This document shows positions 1 through 9,866 of a DNA stretch of 64,000 bases, in pieces (position 1 is the first letter of the stretch; each line of letters starts with the position of its first letter). The position numbers and the translations under genes were made by a program. The notes below the pieces were generated by a model, which made no database searches, was not told the DNA's origin, and saw only the letters and a list, made by a program, of their open reading frames with translations. Source of the DNA: Azolla caroliniana (Eukaryota > Polypodiophyta); the NCBI GenBank assembly GCA_043228905.1, contig JBHGNT010000006.1:9424001-9488000 (forward strand), given 5' to 3'.

Positions 1-1
1 A

Positions 2-232
2 AGATGGCCAATCAATACAAATCACGGATGGAAGATTTGCTCAGCAACAAAGACTACGGAGGACTTGTACGGAGCTTATCCCAATGTTAAAGTCGCGATC
101 GGGGATGTGGAGATGGATCAACACTTCTTCGTGCTAGAATTGACGTCGCATCTTGTCCTCCTAGGACAACTGTATATCACATCATCTCGGATGGAGACCA
201 AAGTGTTCGATAATGGAGAAGCCTTCGCATGA
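2..232 (+). pseudogene. Ty3/gypsy aspartic protease, C-terminal part
   Basis: Frame 2 reads through the back half of a retropepsin-like domain, including VKVAIGDVEMDQHFFV, a hydrophobic LVLLGQLYITSSR stretch and METKVFDNGEAFA before a TGA at 230-232. Reading past the stop gives QFLMERANHERNRD, as expected for the protease-RT linker of gypsy elements. The N-terminal half with the catalytic D-S/T-G triad is outside the window. The linker at 233-613 holds only frame-shifted fragments, such as an acidic stretch around 545-650. Confidence 0.6.
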
Positions 233-613
233 ATAAAGAGTCTTGACAACCAAAGATCTGTTCAATTCCTAATGGAGCGAGCTAATCATGAAAGAAATCG
301 AGATAGTCTTGGAGGCGAATCCTCGGATTTTTAGAGCGGACTATTGAAGCATGGGGCACAAATAGTCCGAGCGATCACAAGTCCCCACAAGAAAGAAGAG
401 CACATGGATTACGAGGAGAAGCAACATGTGTCACACCTAGTGGCACATGTAAACTAGTACTACCTGACAAGAAGGACAAGCTTCAGATACAAGAATTCGA
501 GAAGATGCTGAAAGAAGAAAACATAATAGAAGAAGAAGATTTCGTGACTCATATTATGGAAGAAGCCTCATTTAACGACACCATCGGCGAAATCGAGGAC
601 GTCGTGGACTTGA

Positions 614-1672
614 TTGAGCTATCTTCACGACCAACGCATGATTTCGGTTAACTCCGTCAACATGTACGCTATCATCGATGAATACCATCATGGCATCTTG
701 ATGGAGGAAGCTGAAGTTAACACAAAATATAAAATGGTGGATAAGAAGATCAAGCCAGTTGCGGTTCCGCTACCGGAAGATAGCTGGCAAAAGATGAAGG
801 AAGTCGCTAACGATCCAAGCTTAAGAGACCCAAAGACAATAGGTCATGTCTTCACCGAAGAGACGAAAAGAAAGTTACGAGTTGGAAAGGAGGATTTCCT
901 CCTCCCTGAAGAGGAGCGAAAGTTTTATGAAATGCTTGAAAGGCATGGGAAAGCCTTCATGTTCTCTCCCCAAGAAATCGGATGTGATGACCCAAAGATT
1001 ATAGAGCCGATTGTGATCTTCACGGTGCCGCATGTGCCTTGGAATTTGAAACCGATACTAGTTCCAAGAGTGCACCTTCCGAAGCTGATTGAGCTTTTAA
1101 AGGAGAAAGTGAATATGGGTATTCTAGAACCGTCGAATGCTCCTCACTCTAATAGGTGGTTCACGGTGCCGAAGAAGAATGGATCATTGCGATTCATCCA
1201 AGATCTTCAACCCGTCAACAAGGTGACAATTCGAAATGCTGGAATTGGTCCGAGCGTGGACAAATTTGCCAAGGCGTTTGCGGGCCGGTCCATCTACTCC
1301 ATTGGTGATCTCTACTCCGGATATGACCAATTCCAATTGGCGATCGACAATCGTGACATTACAACCATGAGGACTTTGATCGGGCTCGTGCGGATGTGTA
1401 CCTTACCTCAAGGTGCAACGAACTCAGTGGCTCATATGGTGAATGCCATGAACAAGGTCTTGAAGGATTGCATCTCGGACATCACGATGCCATTCTTGGA
1501 TGATATTCCGATAAAAGGATGTTCAGATGAGGAGAAAGATGAATCGAAAGATAAGGAAGGGTGTAGAAAGTTCATCATGGATCATATGAAAGATTGTGAG
1601 AAGGTGCTCCAAAGGCTTGAAGATGTGAATTTGACGTTTTTGAGAGAAAAATCCACATTCGGGCAACCATAG
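614..1672 (+). pseudogene. Ty3/gypsy reverse transcriptase
   Basis: This frame gives about 350 residues with a gypsy RT in its second half. The fingers start near residue 140 (PWNLKPILVPRVHLPKLIEL). RFIQDLQPVNKVT follows, then motif A (SIGDLYSGYDQ, near residue 230), LPQGATNSVAHM, and the catalytic motif C as FLDDIPIKG near residue 294, so both aspartates remain. An in-frame TGA lies just upstream and the frame stops at 1670-1672 before the connection domain, so the polyprotein is already cut on both sides. Codons after motif C include an odd acidic insert (DEEKDESKDKEG). Confidence 0.85.
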
Positions 1673-1747
1673 ATCTTGGTGGTAGGTCACTTGTGTGGAG
1701 CATACGGCCGGAAGCCTTCACCATCCAAGGTGAACACGATCTAGGAT

Positions 1748-2370
1748 ATGAAAGAAGAATGTGTAAACCAAACAGAGGTTCGAAGGTTCCTTGGAGCATG
1801 CGCGTTTTATCATATCTGGATTCCGCACTATGCCCATGTCGCCGAGCCTTTATATGGATTGCTAAAGAAAAGAATGAAGTTCGAATGGCAAGACGAACAC
1901 ACAAACGCGATGCGAAAGTTGAAGAAACTACTTCTTGAAGCTCCAACATTAAGAAACGCCGACTATACCGAAGGGAAGCCGATTTATGTGACTGTCGATA
2001 TGAGTCCAACCGGAATCGGGTGGGTCATCAACCAAGAAGGAGAAGATAATGCGCAATATGTCATTCGGTTCGGAGCAAAGGTTCTCAGCGAACGACAACA
2101 AAGATACGCCGAAGTCAAGCGAGAACTTTAGGGTATTGTGTCGGCAGTGAAGACGGACAAAGATTACCTGATCGGATCGAAAGTAATAATTGAGACCAAT
2201 TGTCTCCCAATCCTTGGGATTATCTTAGGATGTGCGACACCAGATCTAGCTATGCTAAGGTGGATCGCCTATATCAAGTCTTTAAACCCAGAGATCCGCC
2301 ATATTGTAGGGAAGAAGAACGCCATGGCTGACATGCTGTCGAGGGCAAGATTTGAGAATGAAGGTGACAT
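1748..2370 (+). pseudogene. Ty3/gypsy RT connection and RNase H
   Basis: Two segments in different registers make up this domain. Positions 1748-2131 read VRRFLGACAFYHIWIPHYA (connection) and then ADYTEGKPIYVTVDMSPTGI, with the first RNase H aspartate and EVKREL. From about 2138 the frame continues with ETNCLPILGII, MLRWIAYIKSLNPEIRHI and KKNAMADMLSRARFE. The usual Asp of the TDH/TDC motif is read as Asn in ETNC, a probable loss of catalysis. Bases 1758-1983 recur exactly at 7472-7697. Confidence 0.8.
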
Positions 2371-2619
2371 GGTTTTAGAAAATGAAGACGTCACCCTCGA
2401 CTTCTTCAAGATGGAGCCCTCCACTATAGGCGGAAGACAAGGGCACGCTAACCCTCCACGCCTTCAACGAGGACGAGTACGAAGGGGAGTGGTTACTAAT
2501 CGGCAGATTCCTAAGAATGATGACGACGGATGCTTCGTTGACGAAGGAGGAGGCCCTACGAATCCGGAAGAAACCAAAATGAAGGACACCCAAAAAGAAG
2601 GACAGGAATACCACGTCGA

Positions 2620-3342
2620 GTGGTGGTGAAGAAAGAAGAGCAAGTGACGCTAATGACCGAATTCCACAAGAGTCCCTGGGCAGGTCATAGAGGAACACGG
2701 GCGACGTTTGAGAAGTTGAAGGAGAAGTATTGGTGGCCAAGCATGTACAAAGATGTACTCCATTTCGTGTCCACATGCGAAACATGCCAAGTACATTCGA
2801 ATATCCGTCATCGTGATGAGCTATGACCGACATACCCGCTCACCATACACTTCAAATGGATGGTGGATCTGGTCTCAATGCCAATGGGAGTGGGACAAAT
2901 GAAGTACTTAGCTCTGGCAAGAGAAGACTTGACAAATCAAGTGGAAGGACGAGCCTTGACAAATAAAATGATGTTGGTTGTTTGCATATTTCTACTCAAA
3001 GAGGTTGTCTGTCGATACAGATGTGTAGGAAAGATAGTTGCCGACCGAGGGGAGTTGGATGCACACGAAGCAACGGAGCTCTTCGAACGACTAGGCGTGA
3101 AGCTCTCCCTCACGACTGCCTACAATCCAAAAGCACATGGAAAGATTGAGCGAGGGCATGGAACTATCGTCAAAACCATCGTGCGAGCATGCAACGGTCG
3201 AGTCGAGAATTGGCCACGACTATTGCCCTATGCCTTGTGGGCCGACAGAACGACACACAACTCGGTGACGGGGTATATGCCAACAGAGCTTATGTATGGA
3301 CAAAAGCCGGTAATGCCCATCGAAAGGACGATCGCCTCCTAA
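2620..3342 (+). pseudogene. Ty3/gypsy integrase, zinc-binding and catalytic core
   Basis: The HHCC domain is visible (EFHKSPWAGHRGT, then CETCQ), followed by a stop at 2824-2826. The core resumes near 2850 with WMVDLVSMP (first Asp), VADRGELDAHEATEL (second Asp) and NPKAHGKIERGHG (Glu), so the D,D,E triad is readable. PYALWADRTTHNSVTGYMPTELMYG is the conserved stretch after the Glu. A stop at 3340-3342 separates the C-terminal domain. The stretch 2371-2619 is the RNase H-integrase linker. Confidence 0.85.
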
Positions 3343-3387
3343 GTAGCGATACCATGGGAGAACGAGATGAGCTGAGAAGAGTTTTTA

Positions 3388-3800
3388 GTGGCACGGATAA
3401 GGCAACTTGAAAGGAGACCTGAAGATCTAGAAAAAGCGCGAAAGATGATGGAGGCAGCCCGAGTGAAGAACAAAATTCAGTTCGACAAGACGCATCGACT
3501 GCGTCCCAAGAAATCGAAGAAGGAGATTGGGTATTGGTCTACGACAACAGCCTTGACAATCAACACAGTACAACAAGGAATTTCGCAAGTAGATGGTTCG
3601 GACCATATATAGTGATATGTGCCAACGACAATGCAACATACCACCTTGCGGAGCTAGATGGATCAAGGCTGGCCATACCCATTGCCGGGAAAAGAGTAAA
3701 GATTTTTAAGAAAAGACAAGACGAGGATCCTGACCTCGATCATCTCGACGATGAAGGTAATAGTGCGGATGTGAATGAAGATGTGGAAGAATCTGATTAA
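3388..3800 (+). pseudogene. Ty3/gypsy integrase C-terminus with GPY/F module
   Basis: Two overlapping frames hold one domain broken by a frameshift near 3530-3545. The first gives RIRQLERRPEDLEKARKMME and FDKTHRLRPKKSKK. The second gives YDNSLDNQHSTTRNFASRWF, the GPY motif (WFGPYIV) and ATYHLAELDGSRLAIPI, ending in an acidic tail before TAA. There is no chromodomain. A minus-strand homologue of the same region is at 7882-8040 and a third copy at 54150-54460. Confidence 0.75.
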
Positions 3801-3853
3801 TCACCGTCGCCGAAATCTTGCACTCTCTCTTCTTGGCACGTACCGGAGGACAT

Positions 3854-3872
3854 GCGGTTTGGTGGGGGTGGA
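3854..3872 (+). promoter_or_regulatory. Polypurine tract of GypA-1
   Basis: TTTGGTGGGGGTGGA directly precedes the LTR terminus TGTCGTG. The same tract stands before the LTR-like start at about 54508, so it is the plus-strand primer site of this family. Confidence 0.75.
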
Positions 3873-4497
3873 TGTCGTGAAGATTTTCGGCGATAGTGTG
3901 AAACTTGTAAGGAACATACGAAATCGAGCGTGGTTCTTCACACGAAATATAAACAATAATAGTAAATATACTATTTTAAATAAGTTTAATACCTCGGTAC
4001 AAAATGATGGAGGTCTTGAAGAGCTTCTGAATGTACTTTACTACATAGGAAACATACATCTAAGTGTCGAGTTATGTGGGTATAAAGTTTGCAAAGAAGA
4101 AGAGAAAAATATGTGATATCCCACATAGACAGGACAAATAAGGAACCCACCATATATAAGGCAGAGAAAAAGCTATTATCTTTGTGTTTATGTGTGGAGT
4201 ATAGAAAGGTTAAGTTGTATGACTTAACGAATGAATGTAGCCAAATGCACATAACTACGTATTTTGGACGAATCCGGTGGCGGCGATCGACGGTGACTGG
4301 TGACGACGACCGACGACGATCCTTGCATATTCAAAAGGAGTGCAAGTGAAGACTTGATCCTTGCACCTCCACATTGAGAGTCTATAGACTTACCACTAGG
4401 CTATGTCATTTCTTTAGAAATGTTTTCCCTATCATTATAGTTTTACATGTAAATTCTCATATTAGAGCTTAATTGAGTGAGATGTGATGCATGAGTG

Positions 4498-4592
4498 CCA
4501 AATGGCAAACATGCATCACATGCATTCCATGCATCACATGCATTCCATGCATTGTATGCATGTCTTGTACCCTCACATGCATCATATGCATG
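4498..4592. repeat. Cluster of CATGCAT palindromes in GypA-1 LTR
   Basis: Six CATGCAT and two TATGCAT occurrences lie within 95 bp, spaced by CA, TC and GT dinucleotides. CATGCA is the RY core bound by B3-domain transcription factors in seed plants. A very similar cluster is in the gypsy LTR at 55557-55625 and a different array of the same hexamer at 14563-14690. Confidence 0.7.
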
Positions 4593-4889
4593 GGTGCGTT
4601 TTTAAGATTGCTTAAAGTGTGCGGAACTTCATCGAGGGTTGTTTGGGGTGGACTCAAGTTTAGATCTTATTTGTATGTCTAAACATAAGTAGTGATATAG
4701 TTTTAGAAGAATAGAAAAGTGAGGGCGTGGGTGGGGGTTAGGGGAGTGTAGCTTGTTGAAATTATCAAAAGTATTTAAACCTAATCAAAGTTTTTAGAAT
4801 ATATTAAAGATCATTGGGATAACTTAAGTTATTAGACAACAATAACGTACTATTAAAACACCAATATAGAGTATTATTAAAACGGGACC

Positions 4890-5436
4890 ACACGCTTAGA
4901 TGAACGGGAGTTGTTTAAACACACGCTTAAGCAAACACTTAAAAGAAAGATTATTATAAAAAATAAAAATAAAAATAAAAATAGAAAAGAGAGATTGAGA
5001 TTAAAAAATGATTATGGTTAAGAAGGGATTATGATTAAGGGGGAAGGGGTTGCTAAACAAAGTACTTAAACGAATGTTTAAACAAATATTTAGATAAGAA
5101 AACACTTGGGCAAACACTTAACGCAAGGTTAGGATTAAAAGAGAAGGGAGGGATTATGGTTAAAGAAAAGGGGTCATGGTTGAGAAGAGAATGATTATGA
5201 TTAAGAGAGGAGAATACTTAAACAAAAAGTTAAACCTAAAAATGATTGAACAAGTACTTAAAAAAAAGGGGTTAAACAAGTACGTAATAAAAATGTTTAT
5301 TAAACAAGTACTTAATAGAAAATGATTAAATAAATGCTTAAAAACTTAAGACAAAATTTTTTTTGATAAAAAAGTGATTAAACAAGTACTTAATAAAAAT
5401 TTATTAAATAAGTACTTAAGAACTTAAGACAAAAAA
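4890..5436. repeat. AT-rich repeats built on AAACAAGTACTTAA
   Basis: Irregular repetition of CAAGTACTTAA-like words (itself near-palindromic) with poly-A runs, for example near 5252, 5276, 5308 and 5381. No coding potential. It lies between recognisable LTR sequence and the 3' side of the Penelope-like element, so it may be either LTR expansion or element tail. Confidence 0.5.
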
Positions 5437-5631
5437 TTAGATAAGAGCAACACATAGAAGGAAAGAAAGTTTTACTATCATAAGGCAACGATCGGCAAAT
5501 GCATTTCGCCTCGATGGAGGCTCTTCATTGCCCGATGTACAAATGATGAAAACTAAGCCTACTAGGTTGCTCTTTTTATAGGGAGAGGGAGGAGAGTCCT
5601 TTGTATGTGGGACATACAAAAGTGTGTACAA
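5437..5631 (-). pseudogene. Possible GIY-YIG endonuclease remnant of the Penelope-like element
   Basis: About 50 codons downstream of the RT end, the minus strand reads SNLVGLVFIIC in one frame and LYIGQ-stop-RASIEA in the next. These resemble the V-Y-L and Y-I-G parts of a Penelope-type GIY-YIG nuclease, joined by a frameshift. The Cys/His pattern that usually precedes the domain is not clear. If correct, this is the endonuclease-bearing class. The match is short and could be chance. Confidence 0.33.
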
Positions 5632-5698
5632 AGGGAAGGTACAAGAGTGTACACAAGACTTTAGGTGGGGGTTAAGAGGGGTGAGAGTGCATAAAACA

Positions 5699-7471
5699 TT
5701 AGGTGGGGGGAAAGGATGCGTGTACTAGGTGGTTTCTTAGTTTTTTACCATTTAGCCAACACGTGAGAGGGGGTGTAAGGGAAGTGTATTGTGGTTGTCC
5801 TAGAAGGGGTTTAAGTTTGTTTCTCACGAGCGCTCCGGTTTGGAGTTTTTTGATACATGGGGAGTATCGAAGCTTAAAAACAATGGGTGGAGGTTTTTTG
5901 TTGTTGGGTTGGTTAGAGAGTAGTTGGTTTCGTATGGAGTAGGGGACGGTCGAAAAACACTTGAGTAGGAACTTCGATGGGTAGCCCCTAGCTCTTAGGC
6001 GGTTGTAGAACTTTTTGCGTAGTTCCATGTAGCCATTTTCCGAGCTCTCCCGGATAGCATACCGTTTTAGTTCGCCCGTGATGAAGCCCTTTTTGTGTGC
6101 TATGGGGTGCGAGGATTTCCACGGGAGGTACATGTAGGCATTGAGAGGTTTTTGGTGGCATGTGGTGTCGAGGATGCCGAATTCTTTAAAGTATGGGCCT
6201 TTGAAGAAGTCGACGTCCAGGATGGTGATCTCTTTAGGGGAGGTTGTTGATTCAATACGGATGTGTTGTTGTAGAGGCACGCCGTATTGGTGTAAGAAGG
6301 TGTGAAGTGTATCGGGGGAACCTTCCCAAACTCCTATGGCATCATCGATGTAGCGTTTGTAGTAGAGTAGTTGCGGTGTTTGGAAAGCTAGGTTGTCGTC
6401 CTCTAGCTGCGAAAGAAACAAGCAAGCGTAAACAACCGCAAAATTACTACCCATCGCAGTGCCTTTAATTTGTAACCAAAAAGCATTATTAAAGGAGAGA
6501 AAATTGTTTCTAAGTATTAGTTCGGCAACACTCATAATGATTTTGGTTTTGTGGTGGGAAATGATGTGAAATAGATTTTTTAAAAACCAATAGACCTTCC
6601 GTGGTAGGTATACTGGGATATAGTGACACTACGTCAAAAGAAAACAACGTGCAAGTTTTGGGGAAGGTGTGGTGTGCTAGGTCCTTAACAAGTGTTAAGG
6701 AGTCTTTGAGGTGTTGTTTTTTAGACAATAAGACAAGATGTAATAGATGGTGTAGCCATTTAGAGGCTCTTTCGAAAACATAATTGTTGTAGGCGCAAAT
6801 AGGGCGTCCTACAACAATGGGCTTGTGGATTTTGGGGATGATGTAGAAACGACATATCCTGAAACCATGTTTGGGTTTCTGAAGGAGGAATCTAATTTCC
6901 TCATTGGAGAGGTGGGGGGAAGCTTTCAGACATAGGTGTTCAAGTCGACTGTGGAGAGTTTCTAGGGGGACGTCTTTGACGGGGGTGTAAGTGTTTTTGT
7001 CGTTGAGCTGTCTAAGGCATTCGTTAAGGTACCAATCCTTAGAGAGAATGCACGTGCCTAGATTTTTATCCGCGGGTTTAATAACTATGTCTTGATTTTT
7101 TTTGAGATTATGTAGTGCAGTTCTAAAGTTCCTATGAGGGCGAGGTTGGATGGTGGGTGGGGAGGGGAGGGCAGAGGTGATAGATGTGATGGTTTGTGTG
7201 ATTTCTGGGACGGCTGGGGGATTCCAACTGGGGTTCGGTATTCTAAATGGAGAGATAATGTTAGTAGAGTTTCTAAAGAAATATTTGAGGCGGTAAGTTC
7301 TATTGAAGGATACAACGGCATCTATCAATTGTTGTTTTCTAATAGGTTGGGGTGGGGGAATAAAGTCTAGACCTAAGCTTAGAAGTTTGAGTTGGGGTGG
7401 AGGAAGGTGGAAAGAGGAAAGGTTGTGCAATGAGTGATTAGTGATCCTATTCTCGAGCTGGGAGGGTGTGC
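5699..7471 (-). pseudogene. Penelope-like element reverse transcriptase, one frameshift
   Basis: Two overlapping minus-strand frames (7471-6510 and 6535-5699) make one RT of about 590 residues, broken by a single frameshift near 6530-6545. Ordered motifs are LSLGLDFIPPP (N-terminal Penelope signature), IVIKPADKNLG, FYIIPKIHKP, GRPICAYNNY, FSFDVVSLYPSIPT (motif A), IKGTAMGSNFAVVYACLF (motif B), YYKRYIDDAIGVW (catalytic YIDD) and CWLNGKKLRNHLV at the end. This set is typical of Penelope-like elements and unlike LTR, LINE or group II RTs. The reading frame is open up to 7471, where it meets gypsy DNA, so the 5' end is truncated. Only one lesion in 1.7 kb suggests it is younger than its host LTR. 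Confidence 0.88.
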
Positions 7472-7697
7472 AATGTGTAAACCAAACAGAGGTTCGAAGG
7501 TTCCTTGGAGCATGCGCGTTTTATCATATCTGGATTCCGCACTATGCCCATGTCGCCGAGCCTTTATATGGATTGCTAAAGAAAAGAATGAAGTTCGAAT
7601 GGCAAGACGAACACACAAACGCGATGCGAAAGTTGAAGAAACTACTTCTTGAAGCTCCAACATTAAGAAACGCCGACTATACCGAAGGGAAGCCGAT
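7472..7697 (+). repeat. 226-bp exact copy of GypA-1 pol (1758-1983)
   Basis: Every base from 7472 to 7697 matches 1758-1983 with no gap, at a constant offset of 5714; identity stops abruptly at both ends. It encodes the RT connection/RNase H start (VRRFLGACAFYHIW to YTEGKP) and sits between the truncated 5' end of the Penelope-like element and the remaining 184 bp of the GypA-1 LTR. Confidence 0.95.
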
Positions 7698-7881
7698 CTA
7701 AAGTTAAAAGTACGATCTTATCTCTCTCACTCTCTATCTCTCTCTCGCCATCTCAATCTCTCTCCCTCAAACTATCTTAAATCCTTTCTCGCTAAAGCTA
7801 GTGGGTGCTTCAAGTCCTTCCGGTCCAGAACCCCGGCGGTTCCGCCTCACGATCTGCACATAGAGACGGATCTTCACGACA

Positions 7882-9320
7882 CCGGCACCGCTATTCGCGT
7901 CCGGTCAAGCTCCGCAAGATGGTAAGTACCGTTGTTGTTTGAGCTCGTTACGGTGTAGGGCCCGAATCACCTCCTTGCAAACTTCCACGTCGCTTTGTGC
8001 TGGTTGTCCAGGCTGTTGTCGTAAACCAGCACCTAGTCACCTTCCTTGATCTTCTTCGGTCGTAGCTGGTGGGTTTGGTCGAACCGGCCCTTGTTCTTTA
8101 TCCTTGCCGCGTACAGCTTTGCCTTCGCCCGCTCCACGTCCTCCGGTCTTCGTTCGAGCTGCCGAAAATGCGCCGCTAACAACTCTTCCCGACTCATCTT
8201 GTCTCTCCAATTCACCGCGGCCCATTTGGAGATTGTCCGTTCAATCGGCGTGATCGACTTCTCCCCGTACATCAGCTCTGTCGCCATGAACCCGGTTACC
8301 GAACTATGCGTACTTCGGTCTGCCCATAACGCGTAAGGCATAAGCCGCAACCAGTTCCCGATTTGTCCTCCGCATGCCCACACCAACGCTTTTATGATCC
8401 GCCCGTGCCCACGCTGTACCTTCTCGTTAGCCTTCGGGTTGTACGCCGTAGTGAGGGAGAGCCTAACCCGTAGTTGTCCAAACAACTCTTTTGCTTCCTG
8501 CACATCCAACTCTCCCCGGTCAACCACGATCTTCCCTACACACCCATATCAACATACCACCTCTTCGATTAGGAACGGGCACACAACTGCGGTCGTCTTG
8601 TTGGGCAATGTACGACCCTCCACTTGGTTCGTCAAGTCCTCTCGAGCAAGCACCAGGCACTGCATCTACCCTACCCCGATCAACATCGTCACTAAGTCCA
8701 CCATCCACTTGAAGTGGACGGTCGGTGGGTAGGTCGGGTGCAGCTCGTCTCGATGTCGGATCGCAGAGTGCAATTGGTAGCTCTCGCACGTTGTTACAAA
8801 CTGGTGCACGTCCCAGTACAACCTCGACCACCAATACTTCTCATTCAACTTTTCGAATGTGGCCCATGTCCCGTGGTATCCGGCCCAAGGAATCATGCTA
8901 CGCTGTCAACAAAGCCTCGTGCTCTTCCTTCCCTGCCACTACACGGAGTGGAATACCGCCTCTCTTTTTCGGGAGCTTCCATATGTCCCCGTCCTGCAGG
9001 AAGAATTGGTACGCCTTCTTCCGGATCCGGTTAGCTTCGTCTTCCATCCAGGCGGCGTCTGGCGTCATTGTCTTCAGGAACCTACTGATCTGGAGCTAGT
9101 CCTTGTTGTACTCACCGTCATTGAACTCGCTAAGCGCCGGAGTGCTCCTTGTCCTCGTCATCATGCAAGCCGACTCGAAGAAGTCCACGCCGACTTCTTC
9201 TTCCTCCGAAACCATGCCATCTTCGTTATCAAACCGCGCTCTTGAAAGCATGTCGGCCATGGCGTTGTCCTTCATGTTACCCGATCCTTTGGGTGAACAC
9301 CTTCGATAGACCTGCGGCTA
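7882..9320 (-). pseudogene. Older Ty3/gypsy copy: RNase H end to integrase C-terminus
   Basis: Reading the minus strand downward, 9320-9230 gives KDNAMADMLSRARFDNE and 9050-8950 gives an RKKAYQFFLQDGDIWKLPKK linker. 8896-8666 gives the HHCC region (WATFEKLNEKYWW, CESYQ with the second Cys of CxxC lost, FKWMVDLVTM). 8527-8033 gives MVDRGELDVQEAKELFGQLR and KVQRGHG, where the catalytic Glu is Gln. 8030-7882 gives a GPYTV module. Coding ends at RIAVPV exactly where the GypA-1 LTR begins. Several in-frame stops; dead copy. Confidence 0.82.
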
Positions 9321-9866
9321 TCGGTATCCAAGGGTGTGGTACGTGAAGGCTCGTAACAGAGGCGTCGTGAGGAAGCAAATGATCAGAGCTAAAACACTAG
9401 CGAGATCTTGATAGGCGTGGGCGGCGCTGAAATCATAAGTATGAGCCAAAGCACAGAAACATGGAGCAAAAATAGGCACAAATAAGATATATTACTACAA
9501 CACCAAAAGGATTACAGAACACGGCCTACGGCCGGTGACCTTACAGGATTATCTAGTTACGATGGACTAAGCTAGTGCTTCCGCCTATATTTTCTGCTCT
9601 CGCTCTGAGGTACTGAACCTCGTTTAAATACGTTTCCCCTAATACACAACCGAGCCATCGGTGGCCCGTGATACTCGGACTCGGCGCTCGCTGGAGTTCT
9701 TTCCTACTCGGTTACACTACCGCCGTTTGCTAATTTCCTAATTCTATATTTCTGTCCTCTGGACACCACCTGGCACGCCCGTGGGACAGGACCTTGTCTG
9801 TCGGACCCACGACTTACAAAATACTAACAACATTACAAAAATTGCCTTTTAAGCGTGATCCTCGTT
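9321..9866 (-). other. Non-coding segment, possible LTR or promoter region
   Basis: No credible coding sequence. On the minus strand there is a TATA-like TATTTAAAC near 9630, followed downstream by AT-rich sequence with AATAATATATC, which would fit an LTR following the ORF at 9867-10482. I could not find paired ends, so this is tentative. Confidence 0.25.

Larger units (their letters stand above)
1..7881 (+). mobile_element. GypA-1: decayed Ty3/gypsy LTR retrotransposon, 5' part outside window
   Basis: Plus-strand order is protease, reverse transcriptase, RNase H, integrase with a GPY/F module, polypurine tract, 3' LTR. This order (integrase after RT/RNase H) is diagnostic of Ty3/gypsy. Every domain is broken by stops or frameshifts, so the copy is dead. 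The 5' LTR and gag lie upstream of the window. The LTR ends at 7881 with CACGACA, the inverse of its first seven bases TGTCGTG at 3873. The sequence directly after 7881 is minus-strand integrase-tail coding sequence, so GypA-1 is inserted in an older gypsy copy. Confidence 0.85.
3873..7881 (+). repeat. 3' LTR of GypA-1, interrupted by a Penelope-like element
   Basis: The LTR starts TGTCGTG and ends CACGACA, a 7-bp terminal inverted repeat shared with the solo LTR at 13618-15125. The first 250 bp align by eye with that LTR (GTGATATCCCACATA near 4110 against GAGATATCCCACATA near 13810). The last 80 bp do too (CCAGAACCCCGGCGGTTCCG near 7824). The uninterrupted family length is about 1.5 kb; the extra 2.5 kb here is the Penelope-like element, the 226-bp pol copy and AT-rich sequence. 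Confidence 0.75.

Noticed and set aside
4469-4682. Short Met/His/Cys-rich ORFs on both strands
   Set aside because: Produced by the CATGCAT repeat cluster; the same peptides appear on both strands because the repeat is palindromic.
9378-9392. ATCAGAGC near 9384 as a primer-binding site
   Set aside because: No LTR end precedes it on the plus strand and the full TGGTATCAGAGC is not present; the 8-bp match can be chance.
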